The notes: generated by a model from the letters alone, not told the origin. 64,000 nucleotides of DNA from Mesonia sp008017825 (GCF_008017825.1 NZ_VRLS01000032.1:18915-82914); one strand, 5' to 3'. Positions 8,246 to 17,050 are shown, numbered from the stretch's first letter. Numbers and translations: made by a program.

Positions 8246-8533
8246 ATGAAAAAGAGTTTAAAAAACGGATTATTTGCAGCTGTACTTTCCTTAGGGTTTT
8301 TAAGTGCAAATGCACAATCAGATCAAAAAAGAGAAAGAAAAGAACCACCAACTTATGCTGAACTTATCAAAGAAATGGATGCAAATGAAGATGGTAAACT
8401 TTCTGAAGACGAAACAAAAGGTCCACTCAAAAAAAGATTTAGTAAAATTGATACAGATGAAGATGGCTTTATTACCGAAGAAGAGTTTAAAAATGCTCCG
8501 AAACCAAAAAGAAAAGAACGAGGTAGAAGATAG
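8246..8533 (+). CDS. Secreted EF-hand protein
   Basis: A 95-residue exported protein: signal peptide of about 23 residues ending Ala-Asn-Ala-Gln, then two canonical EF-hand loops. Loop 1 spans residues 45-56 (Asp-Ala-Asn-Glu-Asp-Gly-Lys-Leu-Ser-Glu-Asp-Glu) and loop 2 spans 69-80 (Asp-Thr-Asp-Glu-Asp-Gly-Phe-Ile-Thr-Glu-Glu-Glu), with all calcium ligand positions filled. The C-terminus is a Lys/Arg tail. It probably binds calcium in the periplasm or at the surface. It sits behind the perfect direct repeat at 8148 and is followed by a hairpin. A shifted reading frame over the same bases is spurious. Confidence 0.88.
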   Translation: MKKSLKNGLFAAVLSLGFLSANAQSDQKRERKEPPTYAELIKEMDANEDGKLSEDETKGPLKKRFSKIDTDEDGFITEEEFKNAPKPKRKERGRR

Positions 8534-8571
8534 TTTTGTTAATTGATTTATTAGTTTTTATGGTTAGCTAA

Positions 8572-8607
8572 AAAGGCTTCCTCAAATGCATTTTTGGAAG
8601 CTTTTTT
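8572..8607 (+). terminator. Probable rho-independent terminator
   Basis: AAGGCTTCCTCAAATGC and GCATTTTTGGAAGCTTTTTTT form an imperfect stem ending in a T-run after the EF-hand gene. Confidence 0.6.
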
Positions 8608-8669
8608 TAATTCATTTATAAACAATTCAGTCATCTTAGACTTATTATTTATTTTTAAAATCAGAGATT

Positions 8670-9443
8670 ATGAAGAATATTTTTAAAATTATTATGCTAA
8701 TAGCTGTTCAAGTTATCGCCATTATTTCTTGCTCGAGTGATGATTCAACGATAAATACTACAGAAACCGAGGAAAATGAGGAAACGGTTGAAGAGGAAGA
8801 AACAGTAACGGAATTACACCCTGCCTTTGCTGCTTTTAATACGGAAGCTACCACTATCTTCTTAGATGGTAATCATGTAGTTATTGAAACTACTGGGTTA
8901 CCTAATCACGAAACTGTTTACTGGGGAGAAGGACATACACTTTACAAAGATGAACCCAATGTACAAGTAACCCCTTCCATTATGTCTAGCAACAATAATG
9001 AAATTACGATTAGCGTAGATGCAACGCCTAACTTAACGGGAAGCACGGTTGCTACAGAACTAGGCACCGTAGGAATTGCGGTAAGCGGAGCTTCTATATT
9101 TAATGATCAAGAAGGAGGAGGTCCATTGTCTCAAGCTGCAGCAAGTTTAGATTGGACAGGAGCTCATATTGGTCCGGGGGTTTATCATTATCATTTAGAA
9201 CCTAAAGCGTTTACTAATGACGACGATAAATTAGTAGGCATTTTAAGAGATGGTATATTCATCTATGGGAGAAAATGTAACTCAACTAGCACCTATCCTA
9301 CAGATTTAGATGCTTCTGGGGGTCATACTTCTACTACGCAATATACAGAGGGGGAAGAAGAGTATCATTATCATATTATAAATGAATTATATTCTAATAC
9401 AGGATCCTATTTAGCATTTGCAGGTCCTTACCAAGGTTATTAA
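8670..9443 (+). CDS. YHYH-domain lipoprotein
   Basis: A 257-residue protein with a lipoprotein signal (lipobox ending at Cys21, Ile-Ile-Ser-Cys), an acidic Glu/Thr linker (residues 25-48), then the YHYH domain. It has two Tyr-His-Tyr-His motifs (near residues 171 and 231), plus Asp-Gly-Ile-Phe-Ile-Tyr-Gly and two glycine-rich turns characteristic of the family. The clustered histidines suggest metal binding, but family function is not established. A SCO copper-chaperone-type gene two positions downstream fits a metal theme. Same strand as the YwqK-like and SCO genes, with only a 10-base gap to the next gene. Confidence 0.85.
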   Translation: MKNIFKIIMLIAVQVIAIISCSSDDSTINTTETEENEETVEEEETVTELHPAFAAFNTEATTIFLDGNHVVIETTGLPNHETVYWGEGHTLYKDEPNVQVTPSIMSSNNNEITISVDATPNLTGSTVATELGTVGIAVSGASIFNDQEGGGPLSQAAASLDWTGAHIGPGVYHYHLEPKAFTNDDDKLVGILRDGIFIYGRKCNSTSTYPTDLDASGGHTSTTQYTEGEEEYHYHIINELYSNTGSYLAFAGPYQGY

Positions 9444-9453
9444 TAAATGAAAT

Positions 9454-10071
9454 ATGAAAACCTCTATCATTATTTTTCTCCTTTATCTGACTTGTCTTAG
9501 TTGTACCCAGTCTAAAGATCGTAAAACCATTATGAATAAAGCCTTAACGGAAGAAAATGATATAATTATAGATACTACTAAAGTTTTAAAAGAAGAATTA
9601 GTACTCCATCCTACTGAGGGAAAATGGTATTACCATAATCAACCTTATACTGGGTTTTCATTGAAATTTCATTCTAACGATACGCTAAGTGAAAAAACAG
9701 GTTACTACAAGGGTAAAAGAGAAGGCATGGCTAAAAAATGGTCAGAAAATGGGACTCTACGTATAGAATCTTATTACAAAAAAAATCGGTTAGAGGGTGT
9801 TTATAAAACGTGGTGGGAAAATGGAGTGCTTGCATCTCAGTCTTACTATAAAAAGGGAATAAAACATGGTTTAGTTAAAGAATGGTATGCTACGGGACAA
9901 CTAGCCAAAGAAAGACGATTAATAGATGGAAAAGAAGAAGGCTTACAAAAAGCTTGGTTAGAAAATGGTAAATTATATATTAATTACGAAGCCAAAAACG
10001 GACGCATTTTTGGAATGCGAAGAGCAAATTCGTGCTATCAATTAGAAGATGAAAATGTTGTTACAAATTAA
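9454..10071 (+). CDS. YwqK-type MORN-variant-repeat lipoprotein
   Basis: A 205-residue lipoprotein (Cys17 in Cys-Leu-Ser-Cys) made mostly of tandem repeats of about 22-24 residues of the form Trp-x-Glu-Asn-Gly-x-Leu...Tyr-Tyr-Lys-x-Gly-x-x-x-Gly, between residues 65 and 185. These are MORN_2 variant repeats. Databases often label the family 'toxin-antitoxin system YwqK antitoxin', but no toxin is present here and the protein is exported, so that label should not be taken literally. It overlaps the following SCO gene by 23 bases. Confidence 0.8.
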   Translation: MKTSIIIFLLYLTCLSCTQSKDRKTIMNKALTEENDIIIDTTKVLKEELVLHPTEGKWYYHNQPYTGFSLKFHSNDTLSEKTGYYKGKREGMAKKWSENGTLRIESYYKKNRLEGVYKTWWENGVLASQSYYKKGIKHGLVKEWYATGQLAKERRLIDGKEEGLQKAWLENGKLYINYEAKNGRIFGMRRANSCYQLEDENVVTN

Positions 10072-10744
10072 GCTTTTTAGAAAATTATCAATTTTGTTAT
10101 TGATATTAATGGCGAGTTGCACAAGTGAAACTAAAAAAGAAAATATTCAGGTAACTGAAACAAGTAGAACCGAGTATCTCCCCTATTATAATGAAGAATC
10201 TTTTACACCGCATTGGATTACTCCAGGTACAAAAGAAGAAAAATATTTTCATAAAATTCCAGAATTTAAACTAATTAATCAGTTAGGAGATACCGTGACT
10301 CAAAAAACATTTGAGAACAAGATCTACATCACTGATTTCTTCTTTACCATTTGCCCAGGCATTTGTCCGCAAATGACAGATAATATGTATAAGCTGCAAG
10401 AAGAGTTTAAAAAAGATAAAGATATTCTCTTGCTTTCTCATTCTGTTATGCCCTCAAATGATTCTGTTTCGGTATTAAAAGATTATGCTAAAGAACATCA
10501 AGTGATTACCAATAAATGGCATTTAGTAACAGGAGACAAAACTGAAATTTATCATCTAGGGAGAAATGCTTATTTCGTTGAGAATAATTTAGGTGAACCG
10601 AAAAACATAAATGATTTTCTACACACAGAAAATTTTTTACTTATCGATAAAAATAAACACATTAGAGGTATCTATAACGGATTAAATAGAGCTTCCATTG
10701 CACAATTAATCACAGACATTAAAACTTTAAAAAATGAGTTATAA
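10049..10744 (+). CDS. SCO1/SenC-family lipoprotein
   Basis: A 231-residue thioredoxin-fold lipoprotein (lipobox ending at Cys24, Met-Ala-Ser-Cys). The copper-binding motif is Cys102-x-x-x-Cys106 in Thr-Ile-Cys-Pro-Gly-Ile-Cys-Pro-Gln, and the third ligand of the family is His192 in Phe-Leu-His-Thr-Glu. SCO proteins insert copper into the CuA centre of cytochrome oxidase or act as thiol reductases. It starts inside the YwqK-like gene (an ATG two codons later is equally possible), indicating translational coupling, and ends before a long hairpin terminator. Confidence 0.9.
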   Translation: MKMLLQIKLFRKLSILLLILMASCTSETKKENIQVTETSRTEYLPYYNEESFTPHWITPGTKEEKYFHKIPEFKLINQLGDTVTQKTFENKIYITDFFFTICPGICPQMTDNMYKLQEEFKKDKDILLLSHSVMPSNDSVSVLKDYAKEHQVITNKWHLVTGDKTEIYHLGRNAYFVENNLGEPKNINDFLHTENFLLIDKNKHIRGIYNGLNRASIAQLITDIKTLKNEL

Positions 10745-10777
10745 ATAAGTGCTTATTATCAAAAAGGAATAGTTATA

Positions 10778-10826
10778 AAGATTTCAGCATTTATTCTATC
10801 GAAATAAATGCTTAAATCTTTTTTTT
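10778..10826 (+). terminator. Rho-independent terminator
   Basis: Long interrupted inverted repeat (AAGATTT-CAGCATTTATT with AATAAATGCT-TAAATCTT) followed by a T-run; closes the YHYH-YwqK-SCO transcript. Confidence 0.75.
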
Positions 10827-10842
10827 GAGTGTGCCGAACTTC

Positions 10843-10850
10843 TATTTTTG
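10843..10850 (+). promoter_or_regulatory. TAnnTTTG -7 promoter element for prfB
   Basis: TATTTTTG located 26 bases before the prfB ATG, directly after the upstream terminator; an upstream TTG at 10825-10827 could be the -33 element although the spacing (15) is short. Confidence 0.45.
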
Positions 10851-10876
10851 TTTATTAGAATAAAAAACTTCTTAAA

Positions 10877-11978
10877 ATGACGATTACCCAAGATAACTTG
10901 AAAGACTTCGCAGAACGTGTCACCGCCCTAAAACAATATCTTTGACATAGATGCCAAACGTATTGAGATTGCAAATGAGGAAGAAAAAACCTTTGCCCCA
11001 GATTTTTGGGACAATCCACAAGAAGCTCAGAAAGTAGTCCGCGCTCTCAATCAAGAAAAAAAATGGGTAGAAGATTATGAAACTGCCCTCACCTATTATG
11101 AAGATTTAGAAGTAATATTTGAATTCTATAAAGAAGGAGAAGCTTCAGAAAGTGATTTAATTCAGCGGTACGAAAAATTAAAAGACCTCTTAGAAGATTT
11201 AGAGTTTAAAAATATGCTTTCAGAAGAAGGAGATGATCTTTCTGCTGTTTTGCAAATTACTGCCGGTGCTGGTGGAACAGAGAGTTGCGATTGGGCACAA
11301 ATGCTCATGAGAATGTATTTGATGTGGGCAGAAAAACAAGGTTTTAAAATTAAAGAGCTTAACTACCAAGAAGGTGATGTGGCTGGTATAAAGACCGTGA
11401 CTCTAGAAATTGAAGGAGACTATGCTTTTGGGTGGTTAAAAGGAGAAAATGGTGTACATCGTTTGGTACGTATTTCTCCGTTTGATAGTAACGCAAAACG
11501 ACATACTTCATTTGCTTCCGTTTACGTATATCCTCTAGTAGATGATTCTATTGAAGTTGAAATTAATCCCGCAGATATTGAAATTACCACTGCTCGTTCT
11601 AGTGGTGCTGGAGGGCAAAATGTAAATAAAGTAGAGACGAAAGTGCAATTAGTACACCACCCTAGTGGTATTCATATTTCATGTTCAGAAACGCGATCTC
11701 AGCAAGATAATAGACAGCGTGCTATGCAAATGTTACGTTCTCAATTGTATGAGATTGAACTGCAAAAACAACTAGCACAGCGGGAAGATATTGAAGCGGG
11801 AAAAATGAAAATTGAATGGGGTTCTCAAATTAGAAATTACGTTATGCATCCTTATAAATTAGTGAAAGATGTGCGAACTGCTGAGGAAACTGGAAACGTA
11901 GATGCTGTTATGGACGGAAATATCGACGCTTTCTTAAAAGCATATTTAATGATGATGGGGCAAAAAGACGAGAGTTAG
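10877..11978 (+). CDS. prfB: Peptide chain release factor 2, with programmed +1 frameshift
   Basis: RF2 terminates translation at UGA and UAA. The gene begins with 22 codons from the ATG at 10877 and meets an in-frame TGA at 10943-10945 in the context CTT TGA C. Skipping the T at 10943 gives Leu-Asp-Ile-Asp and an open frame to 11978, yielding about 366 residues. The anticodon-like tripeptide Ser-Pro-Phe is at residues 200-202 and the catalytic Gly-Gly-Gln at 245-247, both as in intact RF2. The slip site is the classical autoregulatory one: low RF2 lets the ribosome shift past its own stop. Unlike E. coli, no AGGGGG-like stimulator precedes the site. This is recoding, not a broken gene. Confidence 0.96.
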
Positions 11979-12084
11979 TAATAAATGAAATTGAAGATTT
12001 TTCTGAGTTGAAAAGTAAAAACTCTCCTTATCTTTCTTCTTTTTATTTTTAACTTATTAACTTTCATTTCAAAATTATAAAACT

Positions 12085-12426
12085 ATGATTAAAATATATC
12101 ACAATCCTAGATGTTCAAAATCAAGGGAAGGTTTAAAGATTTTAGAGGAATCTGGAAAAGATTTTCTCATTGTAAAATATTTAGACATTCCTATGAAAAA
12201 GGAAGAAATCAAAAAAGTATTAGAATTATTAGATATTTCTGCGGAAGAATTAATCAGAAAGAACGAGAAAGTTTGGAAAGAAAACTATAAAGATCAAGAT
12301 CTATCTGAAGAAGATCTTTTAGAGGCGATGCAAGAACATCCCAAACTTATTGAAAGACCAATCGTAGCGAATGGAGAAAAAGCGGTTATTGGTAGACCTC
12401 CCGAAAAAATAAAAGAGTTTATTTAA
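12085..12426 (+). CDS. ArsC-family arsenate reductase-like protein
   Basis: A 113-residue glutaredoxin-type ArsC/Spx-fold protein. Cys10 sits in Asn-Pro-Arg-Cys-Ser-Lys-Ser-Arg, the catalytic motif of the family, and the segment Ile-Glu-Arg-Pro-Ile-Val-Ala-Asn-Gly (near residue 90) supplies the conserved substrate arginine region. Length is full. Many isolated homologues have not been shown to reduce arsenate and no arsenic transporter or ArsR is nearby, so the physiological substrate is uncertain. Monocistronic with its own terminator. Confidence 0.87.
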   Translation: MIKIYHNPRCSKSREGLKILEESGKDFLIVKYLDIPMKKEEIKKVLELLDISAEELIRKNEKVWKENYKDQDLSEEDLLEAMQEHPKLIERPIVANGEKAVIGRPPEKIKEFI

Positions 12427-12456
12427 CGAAAAGGTGAATAAATAAAATTTTTAATA

Positions 12457-12487
12457 AAGCATCAAGATTACTCATTTTGATGCTTTT
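12457..12487 (+). terminator. Rho-independent terminator
   Basis: Nine-bp inverted repeat (AAGCATCAA with TTGATGCTT) with an 11-base loop, followed by T-rich sequence, 30 bases after the ArsC-like gene. Confidence 0.75.
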
Positions 12488-12557
12488 TGCTTTTATACAT
12501 TTAACGAGCTGTTAACGGATTAAAGTATTGATTTTTATTATATTAAAAATAAAAACC

Positions 12558-12944
12558 ATGAAAAAACTAGTTTTTATTTTATTCGTTTCTGTATTTAGTT
12601 TAAGTTCAATTCACCTAAATGCACAAGATTTAACGCAAGGCAAACCTTCTGCAAAAGTCAATGAGCAAGTTGACAATGAGCTCAAATACTTAACACAAGA
12701 GCTTGCACTAACAGGTAAACAACAAAAGTTAACTACACTGAAGTTGACTGAGTTTGCTATGAAAGAGAAACAACTTATAAGGTCTAATATGACCATAGAT
12801 GAAAAACAAAAGCAGATTTCAGCATTAAACATTAATAAAATTAACGAGATGAGAGATATTTTAAGTGGCCCCCAACACGATAAATATGTAAAACTTATCA
12901 AACAAAAGAGAAAAACCAATAAGGCTGATATGTTGGAAAATTAA
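12558..12944 (+). CDS. Small secreted helical protein, CpxP/Spy-like pattern
   Basis: A 128-residue exported protein. The ATG at 12558 starts a signal peptide (Lys-Lys, hydrophobic 3-18, cleavage near Asn-Ala-Gln); the frame also opens at a TTG at 12528 that is not needed. The mature protein is almost wholly helical and charged. Its first part has Leu-Thr-Gly-Lys-Gln-Gln and its last part Ile-Leu-Ser-Gly-Pro-Gln-His-Asp-Lys-Tyr, the arrangement of LTxxQ-type Spy/CpxP periplasmic stress proteins. The similarity is pattern-level only. A terminator separates it from the TonB receptor gene. Confidence 0.6.
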   Translation: MKKLVFILFVSVFSLSSIHLNAQDLTQGKPSAKVNEQVDNELKYLTQELALTGKQQKLTTLKLTEFAMKEKQLIRSNMTIDEKQKQISALNINKINEMRDILSGPQHDKYVKLIKQKRKTNKADMLEN

Positions 12945-12967
12945 AAAAAGTTCAAGAATCATAAATA

Positions 12968-13001
12968 AATCCGCTTTAGCATAATAGAGCGGATTTTTTA
13001 T
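12968..13001 (+). terminator. Rho-independent terminator
   Basis: AATCCGCTTTA paired with TAGAGCGGATT (one bulge) followed by a T-run; ends the small helical-protein gene. Confidence 0.75.
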
Positions 13002-13071
13002 TAACCAAATTTTAACAAATCTCAGTTAAACCATACAAGGTAAATAGGGTCTTAAAATAAAAACATCCCAA

Positions 13072-15594
13072 ATGACAATAAAACAATACCTACGTAATTT
13101 TATACCTTTAAAATTATTTATGCTCCTTTCTTTAGTAAGCTTTTCTCAAAACGATTATACCGTTTCAGGGAAAGTAGTAGATAAAGATGCTGGAATCCCT
13201 TTAGAGTATGCAACCATCACCTTTAACGATGTCACTGGTCAGTTATCTCCGCAAGGAGGTGTTACCGATTTTGACGGAAATTTTTCTATTGAAGTAAAAG
13301 AAGGTAAATACAATATTATAGTTGAATACATTTCTTTTGAACCTAAAAAATATAATAATAGAACCATTAGTTCAAATATAAATTTAGGCACCGTTGCGCT
13401 AGGTCTTAATGCTGACAGCTTAGATGAAGTAGTTGTAAGATCTGAAACTACACAAGTAGATGTACGCCTAGATAAAAAAATATACAATATAGGTAAAGAT
13501 TTAACCACCCAAGGTGCTACTATAAGCGACGCTTTGAGTAATGTTCCTTCGGTTACCGTAGATGTAGAAGGAGCTATTAGCTTACGCGGAAATGAAAACG
13601 TAAGAATATTAATTAACGGTAAGCCTTCTGCAATGGCAGGTTTTGGTGATACCGACGTTTTTCAGCAACTTCCTGCAGATGCAATTGAACGTGTTGAGGT
13701 GATCACCTCCCCTTCTGCTCGTTATGATGCCGAAGGTACAGCCGGTATCTTAAATATTATTTTAAGAAAAGAAAAGACTTTAGGTTTAAACGGTTCCGTT
13801 TCTGCCAACTTAGGATACCCGACCAATAGCTCTATTTCGGCTAACTTAAATTTAAGAACCGATAAATTCAATATTTTTAATACTACTGGAGTTTATTATA
13901 GAAAATCTCCAGGAAACGCTTCTTATGATAATCGTTATTATGGAGACGATCTTTCCATAGATCAATCGTTAGAAGATAGAGAATATGATCGTAGGCGTCA
14001 AGGAATTAATACCAACCTAGGAATGCAGTATTTTCTTAATGACAATTCTTCTATTACAGGTAGTGTATTTATGCGTTTTGGCGATGATAAAGACATTAGC
14101 GAAAACAATACCTCTCGTTTCTTAAACGACGATTTAATCAATAAAACTACACGTACTGAAATTGAAAAAGAAGAAGATGAAAGTTATCAATATGCATTAA
14201 ATTATGAGAATAAATTTAATGATGAAGGACATAAGCTTACTGCAGATTTCCAGTATTCCTATGACAATGAAGATAAACCTACCTCAATTGTAGAGAATTT
14301 CACTTTCCCTACAGAAACTTTACAAGGAGAAGATCGCATTTTTGAAAGCGAAAAAAAGAATGAATTTTTAATACAAGCAGATTATGTGCTTCCAATGGGA
14401 GATGCGCAATTTGAAGCCGGTTACCGAGGTAATTTTGAGGAAGAAGTTACAGATTATACCTTAGAGAGTTTAGATTTAGGAACAAATCAATTTGTAGTAG
14501 ATTCTTTATTAACAAATAAATTTACTTACAATGAGAATGTAAATGCAATTTATACTCAATATGGAAATAAACTTGGTAAATTCTCTTTCTTATTAGGTTT
14601 ACGTTTAGAACAAACACAATTAAAAGGAAAGATTAGTTCAGAATTTGATAATCAAGAGGCTTTAGAGCAAGAACTAGGAACCGATGTAGATATCAACTTC
14701 GATAAAAATTACTTAGGTCTCTTCCCTACCGTAAACTTAATTTATGAATTAGGTGAAGAAGAAAATATCTCTTTAGGCTATAACCGAAGAATTAACCGTC
14801 CGCGTGGTTGGTACATCAATCCTTTTCCATCAAGGTCTAGTAGAACGAATATTTTTCAAGGTAACCCAGATTTAGATCCTGCCTATTCTGATGCTTTTGA
14901 TATTGGATATTTAAAACAATGGGATAAATTAACCTTAACTTCTTCTATATATTACCAGCACGAAACTGAATCGTTTGAACGTATACAAGAAGATACAGGA
15001 AATACAACTGTAGACGGAGAAAGCATTATACGTTCTATCCCCATTAACCTAGCAACCAATGATCGTTTTGGAGGTGAGTTCGGGATTATCTATAACCCAG
15101 AAAAATGGTTACGTTTTAACGGAAGTTTTAATATTTTCAATTCACAAACGGAAGGTAATTTTAACGGTGTAGATTATGGTACAAATAACACCAGTTGGTT
15201 TGCTCGTTTTAGTTCTAAAATAACTTTACCAAGTGAAATACAGTGGCAAACCACAGGTTTTTATAGAGGACCAAATAAAAATGCCACTACAGAAAGTGAT
15301 GGTATATTTTCTATGAACCTTGCATTTAGTAAAGACTTGATTAAAGATGTTGCTACAATTTCTCTTAACGTAAGTGATCTATTGAACTCTAGAAAAAGAA
15401 GATCTTTTACAGATAATAGAGATGGTGCAGACGATTTAGACTATTTTACTTCAGATAGTGAATTTCAATGGAGAGAAAGACAAATTACTTTAGGTCTAAT
15501 CTATAGGTTTAACCAACCTAGAAATGCAAAGAATGATAGAAGAGGTAATGACGGAGGCGCAGGAATAGACGAAGGTGGAGATTTTGAAGGTTAA
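13072..15594 (+). CDS. TonB-dependent outer-membrane receptor (outer-membrane beta-barrel family 3 type)
   Basis: An 840-residue outer-membrane protein. Signal peptide to about residue 26; carboxypeptidase-regulatory-like beta-sandwich about 30-105 (Val-Ser-Gly-Lys-Val-Val-Asp ... Asp-Gly-Asn-Phe-Ser-Ile); plug domain about 120-245 with Ile-Leu-Ile-Asn-Gly-Lys-Pro and Glu-Arg-Val-Glu-Val-Ile-Thr-Ser-Pro-Ser-Ala-Arg-Tyr-Asp; then a large barrel rich in Asn/Tyr strands. The C-terminus is an Arg/Asn/Gly-rich tail rather than a classical terminal aromatic strand. No SusD partner is adjacent, so it is not a typical SusCD polysaccharide transporter; ligand unknown (siderophore, metal or peptide possible). 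Confidence 0.88.
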   Translation: MTIKQYLRNFIPLKLFMLLSLVSFSQNDYTVSGKVVDKDAGIPLEYATITFNDVTGQLSPQGGVTDFDGNFSIEVKEGKYNIIVEYISFEPKKYNNRTISSNINLGTVALGLNADSLDEVVVRSETTQVDVRLDKKIYNIGKDLTTQGATISDALSNVPSVTVDVEGAISLRGNENVRILINGKPSAMAGFGDTDVFQQLPADAIERVEVITSPSARYDAEGTAGILNIILRKEKTLGLNGSVSANLGYPTNSSISANLNLRTDKFNIFNTTGVYYRKSPGNASYDNRYYGDDLSIDQSLEDREYDRRRQGINTNLGMQYFLNDNSSITGSVFMRFGDDKDISENNTSRFLNDDLINKTTRTEIEKEEDESYQYALNYENKFNDEGHKLTADFQYSYDNEDKPTSIVENFTFPTETLQGEDRIFESEKKNEFLIQADYVLPMGDAQFEAGYRGNFEEEVTDYTLESLDLGTNQFVVDSLLTNKFTYNENVNAIYTQYGNKLGKFSFLLGLRLEQTQLKGKISSEFDNQEALEQELGTDVDINFDKNYLGLFPTVNLIYELGEEENISLGYNRRINRPRGWYINPFPSRSSRTNIFQGNPDLDPAYSDAFDIGYLKQWDKLTLTSSIYYQHETESFERIQEDTGNTTVDGESIIRSIPINLATNDRFGGEFGIIYNPEKWLRFNGSFNIFNSQTEGNFNGVDYGTNNTSWFARFSSKITLPSEIQWQTTGFYRGPNKNATTESDGIFSMNLAFSKDLIKDVATISLNVSDLLNSRKRRSFTDNRDGADDLDYFTSDSEFQWRERQITLGLIYRFNQPRNAKNDRRGNDGGAGIDEGGDFEG

Positions 15595-15630
15595 TACCTT
15601 CAAAATTTCTCCTTAATAAATAGGAACAAA

Positions 15631-15662
15631 AAAAGGAAGCTAAAATTTAGCTTCCTTTTTTT
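15631..15662. terminator. Strong bidirectional terminator
   Basis: Near-perfect palindrome of about 14 bp per arm (AAAAGGAAGCTAAA with TTTAGCTTCCTTTT) with A-run and T-run on either side, between convergent genes ending at 15594 and 15683. Confidence 0.88.
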
Positions 15663-15682
15663 ATTTATAATAGATAGAATGC

Positions 15683-15862
15683 TTATTTTAAAGCTTCCTT
15701 TTTCTTACGTCTTTCTTCTTTCTTTTCTTTATACATTTCTAACAGAGAACCTCCAATCCAGTAAGGAACTGCAAAAGTTAATAAAAAAATCATTAACCAA
15801 AATCCAATCGTTAGGATGGTTAAAAATGCTAAAAAGCCAAGGTACTGATCAAATTCAAACAT
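15683..15862 (-). CDS. Small membrane protein with charged C-terminal tail
   Basis: A 59-residue protein with a hydrophobic core at residues 8-42 (one long or two short helices) and a Lys/Glu/Arg tail. The ATG at 15862 is chosen because a TATCTTTG promoter element lies just upstream and the longer frame would start at a TTG inside that element. It has its own promoter and terminator and codon use like its neighbours, which supports a real gene. Not recognised; function unknown. Confidence 0.65.
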   Translation of the reverse strand: MFEFDQYLGFLAFLTILTIGFWLMIFLLTFAVPYWIGGSLLEMYKEKKEERRKKKEALK

Positions 15863-15883
15863 AGTTTTTTCTTTTAACTCCGA

Positions 15884-15891
15884 CAAAGATA
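15884..15891 (-). promoter_or_regulatory. TAnnTTTG -7 promoter element for the small membrane protein
   Basis: Reverse-strand TATCTTTG, 21 bases before the ATG at 15862, with a TTG (part of ATTTGG) 21 bases further upstream that suits the -33 position. Confidence 0.5.
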
Positions 15892-16220
15892 TAATATTCC
15901 TAGGAATTTTACCAAATCAAAATTCTATTTTATTAACTAGATATTAACCTTTTTTTACTTTTTATTGAAAACCTCTCGTTGAAGACTTTCTAGATTAACC
16001 TTGCAACCTCTTTATTTGAAATCTAATTGCTTTCTTTTAAATTTTTAATAAAGAAAAAAATTAACCAATCTACTCCCCCTTAATTGTATTCCCTAAATTT
16101 AAAATTTGTTTTTAATTAACTGAATTAAAAACATTTAGATAAATATATACCTAATTATGGGTATTCCCCATCATGGATATTATCAATAAATTTATTTTCT
16201 ATAACTTAAATTATAAAGTC
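15892..16220. other. Intergenic region, no gene recognised
   Basis: About 330 bases of very AT-rich sequence between divergent genes. It holds the promoter of the small membrane protein at its left end. Near its right end is a 5-bp inverted repeat ATGGG-N5-CCCAT (16157-16171), 50 bases before the lipoprotein start. No RNA gene or longer reading frame is seen. Confidence 0.5.
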
Positions 16221-16931
16221 ATGAAATATTTTAAATTTATTTTGATGTTTAGTATTGTTCTACTAATTACAAGTTGCGAAGAAGAAGATGATTCTTATTT
16301 AGACTCTTATGCTGAAGATCCTAGTGGTCAAGATCCAGGTAATAACTCAGGCTCTAACACTTGGGCTAAAGATTACTGGAAGCGTAACGATGCAGGAACT
16401 TACTTAGATTTAACTTCTTCAAGACCTGTATTTTGTGCCAATGGAGAGATCGTTGGTGGTTCATATTCTCAAGTTGATTGGCATAGTACCAATGTGGGAT
16501 ATTTTACACTTACAAATGCTGGAGACGTAGTAAATTTTGAAATTAGAAAAAATGGAAACGGACTTATTCTTGCTCCCTACGATCCAGAAGTTCAACAAAC
16601 ACATGATCCTGCTAATTATTCAGTTTCGAGTAGTTTTCCTTGTAATGGAAATGATAATGGAGGTGGTGAAAATGAAACTGTTGCTATTAAATTTTGGACA
16701 AATCAAGATTACAATTGTGGTCATATAAGTGTAAGCTTAAACGGTGTAGGAAGTAGTCAGCTTTCTGGTTATTTTAGTGGAGGTCCAAATTGTAATTCCA
16801 CAGATTATGGCGGTTACTTTTCAGGGTTAGATCCAGGAACTTATAGTTATTCCGCTAGTTGTCAAGGCTATACTTGGGGTGGCTCTGTAAACTTACAAGC
16901 AAGTTGCACTACCTTGCAGTTATCTTTATAA
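16221..16931 (+). CDS. Hypothetical lipoprotein with Cys/Gly-rich C-terminal half
   Basis: A 236-residue lipoprotein; the ATG at 16221 begins a signal peptide with lipobox Leu-Ile-Thr-Ser-Cys (Cys19), whereas the longer frame from 16173 would place 16 non-signal residues before it. After an acidic Asp/Glu-Ser segment there are two parts separated by an Asn/Gly-rich linker (about 145-155). The first has Trp/Asn-rich beta strands; the second is Ser/Gly/Tyr-rich with four regularly spaced cysteines. Not recognised. It stands alone before the fumarase promoter. Confidence 0.6.
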   Translation: MKYFKFILMFSIVLLITSCEEEDDSYLDSYAEDPSGQDPGNNSGSNTWAKDYWKRNDAGTYLDLTSSRPVFCANGEIVGGSYSQVDWHSTNVGYFTLTNAGDVVNFEIRKNGNGLILAPYDPEVQQTHDPANYSVSSSFPCNGNDNGGGENETVAIKFWTNQDYNCGHISVSLNGVGSSQLSGYFSGGPNCNSTDYGGYFSGLDPGTYSYSASCQGYTWGGSVNLQASCTTLQLSL

Positions 16932-17050
16932 CTATTTCAATAAAGCTAAAAAAATCTAATTATTTAAATACACACATAGCATAAGGTACAAGTCTTTAAA
17001 AATGAAGACTAAATGTGAAAAGTTTTTTACGCTATCCTATCGGAAATCAT

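Noticed and set aside
8304..8546. Frame-shifted reading frame over the EF-hand gene
   Set aside because: The overlapping EF-hand frame has signal peptide, perfect calcium loops and coding character; the other is a shadow.
9454..10071. A toxin-antitoxin system because of the YwqK name
   Set aside because: The family label is historical; this copy is an exported MORN-repeat lipoprotein and no partner toxin gene adjoins it.
10877..11210. prfB as a frameshifted pseudogene
   Set aside because: The in-frame TGA is exactly the CTTTGAC recoding site of RF2 and the rest of the gene is intact.
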